Shown here: positions 1 through 9,530 of the stretch, one piece after another | How positions within the stretch are numbered: the stretch's first letter is position 1 | How the letters are laid out: every line of letters begins with the position of its first letter | Notes under the pieces: model-generated | What the model was told of the DNA's origin: nothing | The model's input: only the letters and a program-made list of their open reading frames with translations | The model's database searches: none | Source: Cellulomonas humilata | Lineage (GTDB): Bacteria > Actinomycetota > Actinomycetes > Actinomycetales > Cellulomonadaceae | Direction: 5' to 3' | Length of the DNA: 64,000 nt | Assembly: GCF_013359775.1 (NCBI RefSeq) | Contig: NZ_JABMCI010000069.1 | Coordinates: 124,001 to 188,000, forward strand | Made by a program: the position numbers and the translations under genes

Positions 1-225
1 CTCCGCGAGGTACCGCAGCCGGGCGCGCTCGCGGGCGTCCAGCCACGACTGCACGCCGAGCAGGACCAGCACGAGGGCGACGACCGTCGCGGTCGCCCGC
101 CCGGCGTGCCGCCGCGCCCAGAGGGGCACCCGTCGGGTGCGGTCGTCGTCAGGGGCGTCGAGCTCGTCGAGCTCGTCGAGCTCGACGGGCGCGAGGTGCA
201 CGGCGTGCCCGGCCGGGGCGCTCAT
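1..225 (-). CDS. PQQ-propeller-type membrane protein, N-terminal part only
   Basis: The ATG at 225 opens a frame that runs off the left edge, so only 75 codons are visible. A charged, Asp/Glu-rich cytoplasmic head (a LDELDELD-like stretch coded by 9-bp tandem GAGCTCGTC repeats) precedes one hydrophobic segment at about residues 45-60, then an Arg-rich helix. The layout of acidic head, single transmembrane helix and DARERARL-type helix matches the gene immediately upstream in the same direction, whose product carries PQQ-like propeller repeats. It starts 3 nt after that gene's stop, so the two are probably a co-transcribed paralogous pair. The propeller itself lies outside the window, so the family call is by similarity of layout only. 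Confidence 0.7.
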   Translation of the reverse strand, partial: MSAPAGHAVHLAPVELDELDELDAPDDDRTRRVPLWARRHAGRATATVVALVLVLLGVQSWLDARERARLRYLAE

Positions 226-228
226 CGC

Positions 229-1797
229 TCACCCGAGGACGGCGACCGAGCCGCTGTCCATCCACACGTACAGCCGCGGGTCGTGCCAGCCCGACCGGAA
301 ACCCTGCACGAAGGCGGTCGACCGGTCCCCGGCGACCTCCTCGGAGAGGTCGGTGCTCCACGCCAGCTCACCGTCGCGCAGCGAGTACGCCTCGAGCGTC
401 ACGCCCAGCCCGGGGACCAGCAGGTTCGTGCCGTCGGTGGACAGCTGGTGCGCCAGGCGCTCGAGCGGGGTCCGCCACAGCACCTCGCCGGTGGTGGCGT
501 CGAGGGCGCGCAGGGAGTCACCGGTGGCGACGTAGAGCGTCCCGTCGAGCATGAGCCCGGCGACCACGGAGCCCTCCAGGTGCCAGAGCAGGTCCCCGGT
601 GCGCGCGGAGCGCCCGCTGAGCCCGTCGGTCCCGCGCGCGCCGTCCCCGATGGTGATCACCACGTCCGGGGCGGAGCCGTCGTCGACCGCGAGCCAGCCG
701 GCCGTCTCGTCGATGGCGACCTCCGTCCCGTCCTCCAGCAGCAGGATCCCCCGATACAGGTCCGACGACGTCCAGGTGCTCTTGATGAATACGCCCGCCC
801 GGGCCGGCTGCAGCCACGACGCCGGCTCGAGCGGCACGTCGCGCACCAGGTCGCCGCCGGTGGTGAGGATCCAGGCGTGGTTGTCGACCCCGACCACGAT
901 CCGGTCGTCGTGGGTCTGCACGGAGGCCGCGGTCAGCCCGGACAGTCCCTCCGGGCCGTCGTCCCGGCTGACGACGTCGGTCACCGGGGAGGTCCAGGTC
1001 CAGCGGGCGTCGCCGGTGATGAGGTCGGTGGCGGTGACCTCCCAGCTCACCGCGTCCGCGTCGGTCTCCGCCGGGCTGCCGTCGTCGGTCACCCGCTCGG
1101 CGACGACCATCGCCTGGTCGGTGAACGCCAGCCCCGAGCCGCCGTCGACCACGCGCTCGGCCAGCAGCCGGCCGTCGGACGGGTCGAGGACCCAGACCGA
1201 CGACGGAGGGGTGCCCTGGACGCCCTCGCCGTACTGCTGCGAGACGCACGCGGCCACCGACGGGCCCTCGTGGAGCAGTGCGCTGCAGGAGATCCAGAGC
1301 TCGGGGGACGAGCTGGTGGGGGTCGGCTGGGGGGTGGGGAGGTCCACCGGGGTGACCCAGGCGACGGCCCCGGTGTCCGGGTCGAGCCCGACGACCGAGG
1401 GGGAGCCGTCCGCGTCCTGGATCCCGCCGACGAGCACCCCGTCGACCATCGCGCCGGACTGGAGCGCGGCCGCCAGCCGGGGTTCGGCCCGCCAGATCAC
1501 GCCGATCGACGAGTCCGCGGGCGCCACGACGCCGGGGATGGCCGCCAGCGCGGCCAGGCGCGCGGCCTCGCGGCGGTCGATCACGAGCTGGGTGACCAGG
1601 AGCGTCGCGACGAGCACTGCCGCGGCCGGCACGAGCGTCCGAGCGTGCCGGCGCAGCCACGTCCGCGCGGCCAGCACGTCGTCGGTCCGCCCGGCGGGGG
1701 CGTCCTCGTCGAGCGCGACGTCCACGCGACGCCCCGGGGCGGCCGAGGGGGAGCGCACGGGCTCGTCCGCAGCCTCGACGAGCTCGACCTGGTGCAT
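229..1797 (-). CDS. membrane-anchored PQQ-like beta-propeller protein
   Basis: About 522 aa. After an acidic cytoplasmic head, a single transmembrane helix (about residues 54-73) anchors a large extracytoplasmic domain. That domain contains repeated blade motifs of the PQQ/quinoprotein type (GLDPDTGAVAWVT, ARTGDLLWHLEG, LDATTGEVLWRT, LRDGELAWST), so it should fold as a beta-propeller. Such proteins usually act as binding scaffolds, and no dehydrogenase active site was recognised. In-frame starts also exist at 1818 (GTG) and 1809 (ATG); 1797 is preferred because GGAAG lies 12 nt upstream, but this choice is weak. It forms a tandem paralogous pair with the truncated gene at the left edge. Ligand and role are unknown. 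Confidence 0.75.
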   Translation of the reverse strand: MHQVELVEAADEPVRSPSAAPGRRVDVALDEDAPAGRTDDVLAARTWLRRHARTLVPAAAVLVATLLVTQLVIDRREAARLAALAAIPGVVAPADSSIGVIWRAEPRLAAALQSGAMVDGVLVGGIQDADGSPSVVGLDPDTGAVAWVTPVDLPTPQPTPTSSSPELWISCSALLHEGPSVAACVSQQYGEGVQGTPPSSVWVLDPSDGRLLAERVVDGGSGLAFTDQAMVVAERVTDDGSPAETDADAVSWEVTATDLITGDARWTWTSPVTDVVSRDDGPEGLSGLTAASVQTHDDRIVVGVDNHAWILTTGGDLVRDVPLEPASWLQPARAGVFIKSTWTSSDLYRGILLLEDGTEVAIDETAGWLAVDDGSAPDVVITIGDGARGTDGLSGRSARTGDLLWHLEGSVVAGLMLDGTLYVATGDSLRALDATTGEVLWRTPLERLAHQLSTDGTNLLVPGLGVTLEAYSLRDGELAWSTDLSEEVAGDRSTAFVQGFRSGWHDPRLYVWMDSGSVAVLG

Positions 1798-1854
1798 CCG
1801 GCCGGGCATCTTCCGCACGCTACGCCTCGGTCGTGCGACCGACCACCAGGGGTC

Positions 1855-2620
1855 TCAGAGGCGGTCGGCGAGCTCCGCCAGCGCGGCCACCAGCTCGTCG
1901 GGTCCGTCGACGCGGTAGCGCGCCATCGTGCCTCCGTGCCCGACCTTGACCGTCAGGTCGCCGTCACGGAGCGCCTCGAACGCGTGCTCGTCGGTGACGT
2001 CGTCGCCCGCGTACAGGACCACCGCCGCGCCGAGCTCGTCGCGCAGCGCCGTGAGCGCCTCGCCCTTGCTGGCACGGAGCACCGAGATCTCGACGACGTC
2101 CTTGCCGTGCAGGACGCCCGAGCCCAGGCGCTCCCCGAGGACCATCGCCTCCTCCTCGGCCGGACGGGCCACCGCGTCCTCGGCCAGTCGGGTGTGCACG
2201 ACGACGGCGGTCGGCTTGGTCTCCACCCAGACGCCGTCCCGGCCCCGGGTGATCCGGGCGGCCTCCGCGCCGAGCGACGCCAGCCGGTCCGCCTGCTCGT
2301 CGGTCAGCCGGACGACGTCGCGGTCGAGGCCGAACGTCGTCACCCGCGCCCGCTCCGCGCCATGGCTCCCGATGAGGAACGTCCCGGGCGGCACCTGGGC
2401 CAGCGTGTGCAGGTCGTGCATCGCGCGGCCGGACACCAGCGCGAGCGCGACGCCGGGCGTGCCGGCCAGCCGTTCGAGCGCGTCGATGCCGTCGGGCAGG
2501 ATCCGGGACGCGGACGGGTCGTCCTGCAGCGGGGCCAGCGTGCCGTCGAAGTCGAGGGCGACCAGCAGTGGGCGGCGCGACGAGTCAGCCGCGAGGGCGC
2601 CGAGCGCGGCGGTGAGGTCC

Positions 2621-2628
<8 letters not shown>
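1855..2628 (-). CDS. otsB: trehalose-6-phosphate phosphatase
   Basis: 257 aa HAD-superfamily phosphatase that removes phosphate from trehalose-6-phosphate, the second step of the OtsAB route to trehalose. HAD motif [10 protein letters not shown] is at residues 26-34 (nucleophile Asp26, acid/base Asp28). Motif II is [10 protein letters not shown], and the Mg-binding motif [13 protein letters not shown] lies in the C-terminal half. The length is typical. The GTG start overlaps the otsA stop by 8 nt, so the two are translationally coupled and co-transcribed in the order otsA-otsB. Trehalose normally serves as compatible solute and as mycolate/cell-wall or reserve sugar; the particular use here cannot be read from the sequence. 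Confidence 0.93.
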
Positions 2629-4069
<1,441 letters not shown>

Positions 4070-4165
4070 CAGATCAACTCCTCGGGTCTGCGACCGACCC
4101 TATCTGTGCTGGTCGGACCGCGCGTTGCCGGGCGGGGGGCTGAGGGCTCCGGCTACGGTGCGGGG

Positions 4166-5860
4166 ATGGAGCGGATGGGTCTGGAGCCCGGGACGGAGAT
4201 CGGCGGATACACCGTCGTCGCCCCCCTGGGCTCGGGCGGCATGGGGACGGTCTACCGGGCGGTCGACGGCGGCGGCGACGCGGTCGCGCTCAAGATGCTG
4301 CACCCGCACATCGGGTCCGACGCCGTCGCGCGCGACCGGCTGCGCCGCGAGGTGCACGCCCTGCAGAAGCTGCGGCACCCGGGCGTGGCCGCGATCCTGG
4401 ACGCCGAGGCCGACTCGACCGAGGCGTTCCTGGTCACCGAGCTGGTGCCCGGCGACAACCTCGAGGAGCACGTGCGCGAGCGCGGGCCGCTGGACGCCGA
4501 GGAGCTGCTGGACCTGGCCGAGGGGCTGCGCGACGCCCTCGTGGCGGTGCACGGCGCCGGGGTGGTGCACCGCGACCTCAAGCCGTCCAACGTGATCGTC
4601 GGCGACGACGGGCCGGTGCTCATCGACTTCGGCATCGCGCAGGCCGCGGACGACTCGAGGCTCACCGCCGAGGGCATGGTCCTGGGCACCCCCGGCTACC
4701 TCGCGCCCGAGCTGCTGGACGGCGACGAGCCCGACACGTCCTCCGACTTCTGGGGCTGGGCGGCGATCCTGGCGTTCGCGGCCACCGGTCGGGACCCGTT
4801 CGGCACCCGCCCGCTCGAGGCCGTGCTCGCCCGGGCGCGCTCGGGGGACGTCGACCTCGCCGGGCTCGGGCCGCTGACCACCGCTGCGCTCCGGCACGCC
4901 CTGGCACCGGCCGCGGCCGACCGCACGTCCCCGGACGACGTGGTCGCCGCGCTGACGGTGGTCGTCGCGGAGGGCGAGTCGATCGCCGACGAGACCGACA
5001 CCGCGCTGCTCGTCGCCGACGACCTCGTCGGGACCACCGTCCTGGCGGCCGAGCCGGCGACCGTGGCGGTCGCGTCCCGCACCGTGCCCCCCGCGATCGC
5101 CAACGACGGGCACACACGCGCGTTCGACCCGACCGACCTCGCGCCCGTCGGGGCCGACGGGGAGTGGGAGGAGGACCCCGAGGGGGTCGACTGGATCAAC
5201 GACGACCTCGACGCGTCGGAGGAGCCGGAGCCCGAGGGTTCCGGCTACGAGCGCCCGCCCGCGCGCCGCCGGTGGGGCACCCTGCTGGCGGCTGCGCTGC
5301 TGCTGGGCTCCGCCGGTGCCCTGTACCCGGGCGTGACGCTCATCGTGTTCGCGGTGCTGGTCCTGATCGTGCGGACGGCCGGTTCCACGGTCGAGGCCAT
5401 GCACGGCCGCCGGGAGCGCGCCGGGGTGCGCCGCTCCGACCGCGCCGTCGCCACCGCCACCGTGCCCTGGCACCTGCTGCGCTCGCTCGTCGGGCTGATC
5501 CCGTCGCTCGTCGTCGGCGCCAGCGTCGTCGTGATCCTGCTCGGCCTGTCCTGGTGGCTGATCGGCGACGGCCGCTGGGTGATCGGCGACTCGCCGTCCG
5601 GGCAGGAGCCCCAGGGCCTGACCGCGGCGATCCTCGTCGGCACGATCGTCCTGCTCGGCGCGGCGGTCGTCTGGTGGGGACCGCTGTCGCTGATGACCCG
5701 CATCGGCGCCCGCCGGGTGCTCGCCGTCGTGGCGCCGGGCCGCACCGGAGCGCTCGTCGCCACCGTGGTCCTGCTGGCTGCCTCCGCGGTCTTCCTCGCC
5801 CAGATCTTCAGCGGCAGCGAGATCACCTGGGCGCCGCTGCCCACCCCCGTCCTGCCCTGA
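4166..5860 (+). CDS. membrane Ser/Thr protein kinase (PknB-like) with multi-pass C-terminus
   Basis: 564 aa. The N-terminal half is a complete Hanks-type kinase: glycine loop GSGGMGTVY (residues 22-30), ATP-binding Lys43, catalytic HRDLKPSN, DFG, and a GTPGYLAPE activation segment, so it should be active. A linker rich in Thr and acidic residues follows. The C-terminal 200 residues hold about four hydrophobic helices, in place of the single helix plus PASTA or other sensor domain of classical actinobacterial kinases. The ATG at 4166 sits 6 nt after TACGGT, an extended leaderless arrangement, and no Shine-Dalgarno is visible. A longer open frame from 1928 is antisense shadow of otsAB. Substrate unknown. 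Confidence 0.88.
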   Translation: MERMGLEPGTEIGGYTVVAPLGSGGMGTVYRAVDGGGDAVALKMLHPHIGSDAVARDRLRREVHALQKLRHPGVAAILDAEADSTEAFLVTELVPGDNLEEHVRERGPLDAEELLDLAEGLRDALVAVHGAGVVHRDLKPSNVIVGDDGPVLIDFGIAQAADDSRLTAEGMVLGTPGYLAPELLDGDEPDTSSDFWGWAAILAFAATGRDPFGTRPLEAVLARARSGDVDLAGLGPLTTAALRHALAPAAADRTSPDDVVAALTVVVAEGESIADETDTALLVADDLVGTTVLAAEPATVAVASRTVPPAIANDGHTRAFDPTDLAPVGADGEWEEDPEGVDWINDDLDASEEPEPEGSGYERPPARRRWGTLLAAALLLGSAGALYPGVTLIVFAVLVLIVRTAGSTVEAMHGRRERAGVRRSDRAVATATVPWHLLRSLVGLIPSLVVGASVVVILLGLSWWLIGDGRWVIGDSPSGQEPQGLTAAILVGTIVLLGAAVVWWGPLSLMTRIGARRVLAVVAPGRTGALVATVVLLAASAVFLAQIFSGSEITWAPLPTPVLP

Positions 5861-5946
5861 GCCGTCTCGCCATGCGGGACCCTTCTGGCGCGCCGCCGCG
5901 TCACCCTCTTGGGTGAAGGTTCGGTGGTCGGGGGAGGAGCGCGGGG

Positions 5947-6117
5947 ATGTCGCTGGAGGCAGAGGCCGAGGTCGTGACGGGTCGGCGCAGCAACGGCGAC
6001 GTGGTCCGGTTCGACCGACGCACAGGAGCGCTGGGCGTCTTTCGCGGCGACGTGATCGTGGCGTACTTCCGTCCCGACGAGGGCTACGAGTTCTTCCTGC
6101 GCGAGATCGCCAAGTGA
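5947..6117 (+). CDS. 56-aa protein resembling the tail of polymorphic-toxin proteins
   Basis: A very short gene with a strong ribosome-binding site (GGGAGGAG just upstream of the ATG). The product has a NGDVVRFDRRTGALGVF motif followed by an aromatic FRPDEGYEFF segment. From memory, the pattern NGD-x-x-R-[FY]-x(5)-G-x-x-GV followed by YF-x-P occurs at the extreme C-terminus of large secreted polymorphic toxins and a few free-standing small proteins; I could not check this. Its TGA overlaps the GTG of the next gene (GTGA), so the two are translationally coupled, as in toxin-immunity or toxin-antitoxin pairs. Function unproven. Confidence 0.62.
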   Translation: MSLEAEAEVVTGRRSNGDVVRFDRRTGALGVFRGDVIVAYFRPDEGYEFFLREIAK

Positions 6118-6530
6118 CCTCGTTCGACGACGCCTTCACCGCTGTCGTGCGCGCCCGCGGCGTGTGGCGCGACGACACCCCCTCCGCCGTGCTCGAGCGC
6201 TGGTCGAGCTTCGTCGCCGAGTGCGAGCACGGCTACCGGGGCGACGAGTTCGCGTACGCCAACGAGGCGATGTCACGGACCACGCTCGAGGCGGCGCTGA
6301 CCGACCCGTCGCTGGCCGGCCGCCCTGAGCTGGCACTGCTGCGCCGCCGCGTCGAGGCGGTCGACGCCCGGTTCCGCCCGCTGCTGATGGAGCACGCGTT
6401 CCCGCGGATTGACCCCGACGAGTGGTGGCTGCGGGGGATCGTGCGGCGGGCCGGCGGGCGGCTGGCGCAGGACTGGAAGCGGTCGTTCGGGTTCGACATC
6501 GAGGTGGTCCGGCGGCCCCGTCCGTCGTGA
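6114..6530 (+). CDS. uncharacterised protein coupled to the 56-aa gene
   Basis: 138 aa, soluble, predicted mostly alpha-helical, with no signal peptide or membrane segment. Recognisable stretches are VLERWSSFVAECEHGY, the Trp-rich IDPDEWWLRGIVRRAGG and a basic tail. I do not recognise a named family. The GTG start overlaps the stop of the preceding 56-codon gene by 4 nt, which fixes the start. The preceding gene resembles the C-terminal tip of polymorphic toxins, so an immunity or antitoxin role is an attractive guess; the reverse assignment, or a partner of unrelated function, is equally open. Confidence 0.7.
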   Translation: MTSFDDAFTAVVRARGVWRDDTPSAVLERWSSFVAECEHGYRGDEFAYANEAMSRTTLEAALTDPSLAGRPELALLRRRVEAVDARFRPLLMEHAFPRIDPDEWWLRGIVRRAGGRLAQDWKRSFGFDIEVVRRPRPS

Positions 6531-6571
6531 CGAGGCCCGGATCCTCAGCCGCGCCCCCTACGCTGTGCCGC

Positions 6572-7069
6572 ATGATCGCGCGACGAGGGCCGCACCTGGC
6601 CGTCGCACGCCTGTCCCTGGTCGGCGCGTTCGTGCTGGCGGGGCTGGCCGCCGCGGTCGCCGCCGAGGGTCGCGTGCTGCTGCACGACTGCGTGAGCGCC
6701 GCGGGAGTGCTCGGCCCGCTCGGGCTGCGCCTGTCGGTGCTCCGCGACGCCGCCGACTGCCCGGAGGGCGCCTACGGACTGGGCACGGTGTCGCAGGGCG
6801 CCGTCGTGCTGCTCAGCGTGGCTGCGCCCGTCGCGGCCCTGTACCTCCTGCTCACCGCGTGCGGAGTCGGGTTGTCCGCCCTGCTCGTGCGTGCCGGGCG
6901 CCAGCTGCGGCGGCTGGTCGGCCAGGCCCTGCGGGGCGGCCTGCGCGCCGCCCGACCGCTGCCGGTCGCGGTCGGTGCGCACCTGGTCCCGCAGCCCGTG
7001 GTCCCGTCGTGGACCGACCGGGTGCTCGTCGGCAGCATCGCGCGACGGGGTCCCCCCGCGACGGCCTGA
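6572..7069 (+). CDS. small membrane protein, unknown function
   Basis: 165 aa with two clear hydrophobic segments, about residues 10-30 (LSLVGAFVLAGLAAAVAAE) and 75-105 (GAVVLLSVAAPVAALYLLLTA-type). Between them is an extracytoplasmic loop holding two Cys (HDC, DAADC), and a basic cytoplasmic tail follows. The ATG at 6572 follows TACGCT by 7 nt, so the transcript is probably leaderless. That promoter placement rules out the longer in-frame start in the previous gene. No family recognised. It is followed in the same direction by the DsbA-like gene after 43 nt. Confidence 0.68.
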   Translation: MIARRGPHLAVARLSLVGAFVLAGLAAAVAAEGRVLLHDCVSAAGVLGPLGLRLSVLRDAADCPEGAYGLGTVSQGAVVLLSVAAPVAALYLLLTACGVGLSALLVRAGRQLRRLVGQALRGGLRAARPLPVAVGAHLVPQPVVPSWTDRVLVGSIARRGPPATA

Positions 7070-7112
7070 CCTCGCACCCACCCGTCGTCCCTTCGTCCCA
7101 CCAGGAGCACCC

Positions 7113-8009
7113 ATGCCCACCAACGACCCCCGTCCCACCAAGGCGGTGCGACGCGACGAGGCCCGCCTCAAGGCCGCGCAGATGCGCAAGGAGCAGGAGC
7201 GCAAGGCCAAGCGGAACCGGCTCCTCGCGATCGCCGGACTCGCCGTCGCCGTCATCGCGCTCGTCGCCGTCGCGTTCACGATCGTCAACCAGAACAAGGC
7301 CAACGAGGCCGCCAACTCCGACGTCGTCTACGGCCAGGACGCCGAGAACGTCGTCGCCCCGCTGCTGGCCGACGTCACGTCGCCCGCAACCGCCGACGAC
7401 ACCGGCGGCATCCCCGTCAGCGCGGACGGCGTGGGCACGGTCGGCGACGGTGACGTCGACCTGACCATCTACTTCGACTACATGTGCCCCTACTGCGGCC
7501 AGTTCGACGCCACCAACTCGGCCGACCTGGACGCGATGATCGAGGAGGGCGGCGTGACCATCACGTACCACCCGATCTCGATCCTCGACCGCATGTCGGC
7601 CGGCAGCTCGTACTCGACCCGCACCGCCAACGCGACGGCGATCGTGGCCGACCAGGCTCCCGAGCAGTTCACCGCGTTCGTCACGGCCCTGTACGAGGAC
7701 CAGCCGGCGGAGGGCACCTCGGGCCGGACCGACGCCGAGATCAAGAAGATCGCCACGGACGTCGGCGTGCCGGCCGAGGTGGCCGACACGTTCACCGACA
7801 CGGTCGACGGCACCTTCGCCACGGACGCCGAGGAGTCGGTCGCCGGCACGTGGCGGACGTTCGCCCCGTGGGTCGCCGCCGCGACCAACCAGGCCGGTCT
7901 CGACCTGCCCAAGCTGTCCACCCCGGCCGTGCTGATCAACGGCACGGACTTCAGCGGGTGGCAGACGCCGGGCGCCCTGAAGCAGGCGGTCGAGGCCGCC
8001 AAGTCCTGA
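7113..8009 (+). CDS. membrane-anchored DsbA/thioredoxin-like disulfide protein
   Basis: 298 aa. A highly charged cytoplasmic head is followed by one transmembrane helix (about residues 36-57) and an extracytoplasmic thioredoxin-fold domain of the DsbA/thioredoxin_4 group. The redox centre is Cys125-Pro-Tyr-Cys128, preceded by the typical FDYMCPYC context, and the cis-proline loop (LSTPAVLING) is near the C-terminus. It should form or isomerise disulfides in exported proteins. CACCAGGAGCACCC upstream supplies the ribosome-binding site. A strong hairpin terminator follows the stop, ahead of the tRNA gene. Confidence 0.9.
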   Translation: MPTNDPRPTKAVRRDEARLKAAQMRKEQERKAKRNRLLAIAGLAVAVIALVAVAFTIVNQNKANEAANSDVVYGQDAENVVAPLLADVTSPATADDTGGIPVSADGVGTVGDGDVDLTIYFDYMCPYCGQFDATNSADLDAMIEEGGVTITYHPISILDRMSAGSSYSTRTANATAIVADQAPEQFTAFVTALYEDQPAEGTSGRTDAEIKKIATDVGVPAEVADTFTDTVDGTFATDAEESVAGTWRTFAPWVAAATNQAGLDLPKLSTPAVLINGTDFSGWQTPGALKQAVEAAKS

Positions 8010-8020
8010 CCCTCGGACGA

Positions 8021-8050
8021 CCGGGCGCTCCCTGCGGGGGGCGCCCGGTT
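8021..8050 (+). terminator. rho-independent-type terminator after the DsbA-like gene
   Basis: Perfect 8-bp stem CCGGGCGC (8021-8028) / GCGCCCGG (8041-8048) around a 12-nt loop, then TT. It lies 11 nt after the DsbA-like stop. As usual in actinobacteria it lacks a long U-tract. Confidence 0.7.
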
Positions 8051-8065
8051 ATCCTGGGCGCGCCC

Positions 8066-8142
8066 GCCTCCTTAGCTCAGTCGGCCAGAGCACCTGTCTT
8101 GTAAACAGGGGGTCATCGGTTCGAATCCGATAGGGGGCTCCA
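8066..8142 (+). tRNA. tRNA-Thr, anticodon TGT
   Basis: The full cloverleaf can be drawn. The acceptor stem GCCTCCT (8066-8072) pairs with AGGGGGC (8132-8138) with one G-T pair. The D arm is GCTC..GAGC. The anticodon stem CCTGT/ACAGG encloses loop CTTGTAA with anticodon TGT, reading ACA/ACG-type Thr codons. The T arm is ATCGG-TTCGAAT-CCGAT. Discriminator T is followed by an encoded CCA (8140-8142). A TATCCT -10-like hexamer lies 12 nt upstream, immediately after the terminator of the previous gene. Confidence 0.97.
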
Positions 8143-8205
8143 TCGCCACGCCGCGGTCATCCCGCGGTCTCCGGCCGTTCACCTGCGCCGAGCACCATCG
8201 ACGGC

Positions 8206-8475
8206 ATGCGCGTGGAACGAGGACGACCCTCCGCCCGGTCGATGTCGATCGCCGAGCCCGTCTACGTCGTCGAGCTCTGGTCGAGCAGGGACGTCGGCGA
8301 GCAGTGGCGGCTGCTGGATGCCGAGGACATCGACGACGTCCTGGACTGGGCGCGACGACGGCAGCAGGGCCGGGTCCTGACCGTGAGCGTGGAGCACCAC
8401 GACGAGTACGGGACCTCGGTGCTGCGCCTGCTCGGGCCCGCACGTGCCGTGGGCGGGTCGCTCCGGTCGGCCTGA
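8206..8475 (+). CDS. small hypothetical protein
   Basis: 89 aa, soluble, with no motif I recognise. The middle part ([34 protein letters not shown]) reads like a short alpha/beta domain, and the end ([20 protein letters not shown]) like two beta strands. An internal ATG at 8242 is the alternative start and would remove a basic leader of 12 residues; neither start has a convincing ribosome-binding site. It converges on the Ppx/GppA gene with 9 nt between stops. Confidence 0.55.
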   Translation: MRVERGRPSARSMSIAEPVYVVELWSSRDVGEQWRLLDAEDIDDVLDWARRRQQGRVLTVSVEHHDEYGTSVLRLLGPARAVGGSLRSA

Positions 8476-8484
8476 CCGGCCGGG

Positions 8485-9411
8485 TCAGGAGAGCCGCTCG
8501 AGGTACTGCAGGATCAGGCCCTCCCGCAGGGCCCAGGGGGACACCTCGAGCTCGTCGACGCCGAACGCCCGCATGGTCTCGGAGAGCACGATGCCGCCCG
8601 CGACGATCTGGAACGTCCGGTCGGCCGTGATGCCCGGCAGGGCGGGTCGCGAGTCGGCGGGGAGACGGGCGAGGCGGGGGACCCAGTCGTCGAGGCCGGA
8701 CCGGCGCAGCAGCCGTCGGTCCTGCGGCCCCACTCCGTCCGCGAGCGAGCCCGCCAGCCGGGCCAGCGAGCGGATCGTCTTGGACGACCCGACCACGTGC
8801 GCCGGGTCGGGGCGGCCGGCGAAGTGCGCGCGGGCCTCGGCCAGCTGCGCCCGAACGTGTGTGCGCAGGGCGGCGAGCTGGTCGGCCGTCGGGGGGTCGT
8901 CGTGCAGGAACGACACCGTCGAGCGACCGGCACCCAGAGGCAGGGAGAGGGCCACGTCCGGGTCCTCGCTGCCCCCGGCGGCCAGCTCCAGCGAGCCGCC
9001 GCCGATGTCGAGCAGCAGGATCTCGCCCGCCGACCAGCCGAACCAGCGCCGGACGGCCAGGAACGTCGAGCGCGCCTCGTCGTCCCCGGTGAGCACCTGC
9101 AGCCGGACACCCGTCGTCGACTCCACCAGGTCGAGCACCTCGGTACCGTTGCCGGCCTCGCGCAGGGCCGAGGTCGCGAACGGCAGCAGCTCGTCGATCC
9201 CGGCCGTGGCACCCGCGGCGACGGCAGCGGCGACCGCGTCGACGACCGCGCGGACCCCCTCGGGGCTGATGGAGCCGGACGGCTCGAGGTAGCGCATGAG
9301 GCGCAGCACGGACCGGTGCGACGACTGCGCGACCGGTGGGCCGCCGCGGTGGGCGTCGACCACGAGCAGGTGCACGGTGTTCGATCCGACATCCAGCACT
9401 CCGAGTCGCAT
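8485..9411 (-). CDS. ppx: Ppx/GppA family exopolyphosphatase or ppGpp phosphohydrolase
   Basis: 308 aa of the ASKHA phosphotransferase fold. The phosphate-1 loop [13 protein letters not shown] is at the N-terminus, [11 protein letters not shown] follows, and the phosphate-2 loop [11 protein letters not shown] is near residue 145. The length equals that of the short actinobacterial Ppx proteins (Ppx1/Ppx2 type), which lack the C-terminal HD domain of E. coli Ppx. It acts on polyphosphate or on pppGpp; the sequence does not decide. The start at 9411 is supported by TAACGT 7 nt upstream (leaderless), not the GTG at 9420. The divergent region it shares with the phytase/GDPD gene holds a PHO box. 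Confidence 0.9.
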   Translation of the reverse strand: MRLGVLDVGSNTVHLLVVDAHRGGPPVAQSSHRSVLRLMRYLEPSGSISPEGVRAVVDAVAAAVAAGATAGIDELLPFATSALREAGNGTEVLDLVESTTGVRLQVLTGDDEARSTFLAVRRWFGWSAGEILLLDIGGGSLELAAGGSEDPDVALSLPLGAGRSTVSFLHDDPPTADQLAALRTHVRAQLAEARAHFAGRPDPAHVVGSSKTIRSLARLAGSLADGVGPQDRRLLRRSGLDDWVPRLARLPADSRPALPGITADRTFQIVAGGIVLSETMRAFGVDELEVSPWALREGLILQYLERLS

Positions 9412-9446
9412 GGGTCGCACGTTACGGGCGGGAGGGCCTCGCGCGC

Positions 9447-9479
9447 AGTCACAGGAGGTTCACACCCTGGTCATCCGGA
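9447..9479 (+). promoter_or_regulatory. PHO box (PhoP site), three 11-bp units
   Basis: Three contiguous 11-mers, AGTCACAGGAG (9447), GTTCACACCCT (9458) and GGTCATCCGGA (9469), each carry TCA at positions 3-5. They resemble the actinobacterial PhoP direct-repeat unit G(G/T)TCAYYYR(G/C)G; the third unit matches at all but the last position. The site lies 52 nt before the start of a secreted phosphodiesterase and 36 nt before the Ppx start on the other strand, both phosphate genes. Confidence 0.72.
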
Positions 9480-9530
9480 ACTGTCCGGTTTGTCGTGCGC
9501 TGGTCGCCGGAGAGGAGTTCCATCGAACTC

